From IMG/VR virus record IMGVR_UViG_3300028706_000001, positions 1-39,376 of that record: a DNA stretch of 39,376 nucleotides. The stretch is one strand, 5' to 3'. A program made the translations under genes and the position numbers. Every line of letters begins with the position of its first letter. Position 1 is the first letter of the stretch. The DNA comes from a virus. A model generated the notes under the pieces. That model saw nothing but the letters and a program-made list of their open reading frames with translations, did no database searches and was not told where the DNA came from. Of this stretch, positions 38,091 to 39,376 are shown in pieces.

Positions 38091-39376
38091 TTATGCAACG
38101 ACCACCGTAGTCCAGCTACCCCAAGTGCCAAATGCGGTGATCTGCCCATCCGTAACTGTCACTGTTCGTTGCCTGTACTCGGTTTGTGTGCCACCGTCTA
38201 CTGTCTGGAACTCCGTGTCCTTAAATGTGTCTGTTGCCCCGTCATCTTCCCATAAGAAGTTGCCACCAGAGAGGGCGTAGGCATCACCAGCGGCTGATTC
38301 ATAGGCGAACGACCCTGACTTGGCTCCCGAAACGCTTCCCGCAGTCTGTGACGAGAATGAATTGATGACCATCTCGGAAATGGCAGTCTCAGATGTCACC
38401 CCAGTACCTCCCCTTGCCACCGCGAGTGTTCCAGAGGTGATGTCGGTGGCTGAGTGGTTATGAGTGCCGATATAGGCAGACGTAATGGCTGTGCCTTGCC
38501 ACGTTCCTGAGGTAATTGTTCCAGTAGATGTTATCCAAGTGCCAGAGGACACGTTGATTGCACCTGCACTATGCGACAGTCCTGTGCCAAACTCCAGCGT
38601 GGCTGGGGCTGTTGCAGGGCTTTCTGGCATATAGACAATCTTATCATCTCCAGCATTAAGGAGGTTAGAGAAGCCCGTTAGCATTGCACTATAAGCCTGA
38701 ACATCCACCCCTACCTCGACATTCAGAGATTGTTGCGTGACATTAGAGTTAAGTAGCGTAGATAGTGATGTTAGCCCAGTGCCTCCATTGGCAACAGGCA
38801 GTGTTCCTGTGACATCTGCCGTTAAGGATACGCTGGCATAGAGGTTACCGCCAGATATGGTTACATTAGACCCTAGCTCCACCACGGAAGCTCCAGAGGC
38901 AGGAGTCTGTGGCATATAAACCAGTTTGTCATCACCAGAGTTGACCATATTTGCAAAACTGGTCAGCATCGTCGATGATGCCTGATACCCAGCAGTGCTA
39001 TGGTCCCCCCAACCGTATGCCGTATTCCAAGTAGCGGATGACGATATGTAGGCATCGGCGATAGCTGAACCCCACCACGTACCCGAAGTGATCGTTCCCA
39101 CCGTCCCAATGTCAGCACTAACGCTGTTAAGGTGGGTGCTAACATAATCCCCAGACCCTGCGTCATAATAGAGTAGGTGCTTATCAGCCGGAGTACCCGA
39201 TACGTCAGTTAGGCTTAATACGCTCTCCGAGGTTATGCCTGTGATATACCCAGAGTCATTGGTAAACACCGAAATGTTATCACCAGATGAGGCATACCCA
39301 GAACTTGCGTGATTTCCCCATCCGTAGGCGGTGTTCCAACTTGACGAACTGGCAATATAGGCATCAGCAATAGCCG
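38091..39376 (-). CDS. Giant tail-tip/central fibre protein, 3' part
   Basis: Continuation of the gene that begins at 4793. In this part, fibre repeats (SSATWNTAYGWGDHSTAGY; GTLPVANGGTGLTSLSTLLN) lead to a C-terminal region ending VTVTDGQITAFGTWGSWTTV and VVA. The frame continues to the right edge without a stop, and 4793 plus 1207 bases (39297-38091) is 6000, exactly 2000 codons. Confidence 0.8.
   Translation of the reverse strand, partial: AIADAYIASSSSWNTAYGWGNHASSGYASSGDNISVFTNDSGYITGITSESVLSLTDVSGTPADKHLLYYDAGSGDYVSTHLNSVSADIGTVGTITSGTWWGSAIADAYISSSATWNTAYGWGDHSTAGYQASSTMLTSFANMVNSGDDKLVYMPQTPASGASVVELGSNVTISGGNLYASVSLTADVTGTLPVANGGTGLTSLSTLLNSNVTQQSLNVEVGVDVQAYSAMLTGFSNLLNAGDDKIVYMPESPATAPATLEFGTGLSHSAGAINVSSGTWITSTGTITSGTWQGTAITSAYIGTHNHSATDITSGTLAVARGGTGVTSETAISEMVINSFSSQTAGSVSGAKSGSFAYESAAGDAYALSGGNFLWEDDGATDTFKDTEFQTVDGGTQTEYRQRTVTVTDGQITAFGTWGSWTTVVVA
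39298..39376. repeat. 79-bp terminal overlap with bases 1-79
   Basis: Exact identity with the first 79 bases, which argues for a circular map. The same sequence also occurs at 535-613 and the match there extends further left to 488, so a break within a repeat is an alternative. Confidence 0.75.

Overview
The window is an almost gap-free tailed-phage genome, apparently circular or circularly permuted. The first 79 bases recur exactly as the last 79, and one minus-strand reading frame runs off the left edge and re-enters at the right edge to give a gene of exactly 2000 codons (unit length about 39.3 kb). Morphogenesis genes (portal, terminase, scaffold, capsid, a long tape measure, tail-tube protein, gpG/gpGT-type chaperones with a slippery site) indicate a siphovirus. 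A lipobox protein, an M15 endolysin and classical TTGACA/TATAAT-type promoters point to a bacterial, probably Gram-negative host, but the host cannot be named from sequence alone. No integrase or repressor is recognisable, so a lytic life style is likely. Layout: (1) Late block on the minus strand, read right to left from 16.66 kb to 4.8 kb, through the giant tail gene across the window edge and on from 39.3 to 30.8 kb: terminase small and large subunits, portal, scaffold, capsid, head-tail connectors, tail tube, chaperones, tape measure, 1999-aa tail-tip/fibre protein, further fibre proteins, holin-like protein, M15 endolysin and a DnaQ-like exonuclease. (2) Plus-strand early module 16.8-20.2 kb: SSB, small proteins, a tRNA-like element and a folded RNA candidate, a lipoprotein, two micro-membrane proteins, a DUF1599/Nmad1-like protein and a glycosyltransferase-like protein. 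(3) Minus-strand block 23.64-20.98 kb: small unknown genes and an HhH-glycosylase-like protein, separated by unusual non-coding repeat arrays. (4) Plus-strand replication/recombination block 23.8-30.8 kb: small unknown proteins, Rad52-like annealing protein, lambda O-like initiator with iterons inside its own gene, RecE-like exonuclease, Hjc-like nuclease, a stand-alone DnaA domain IV homologue, DnaB helicase and a second glycosyltransferase-like protein. No DNA polymerase or RNA polymerase is seen, so the phage probably recruits the host replisome through its initiator, helicase and SSB. The most striking features are non-coding. Three palindromes (GACA-N4-TGTC) at exact 23-bp steps followed by an AT-rich tract form a lambda-like origin inside the initiator gene, and a second copy of the same origin-like element lies on the opposite strand between the two terminase genes. 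More than 30 direct repeats of a DnaA-box-like 9-mer (TGTGAANNN) at mainly 11-bp steps fill the gaps of the 20.8-23.1 kb region, in a phage that encodes a DnaA DNA-binding domain. Four near-identical promoters share an extended upstream element, and two of them predict leaderless messages.
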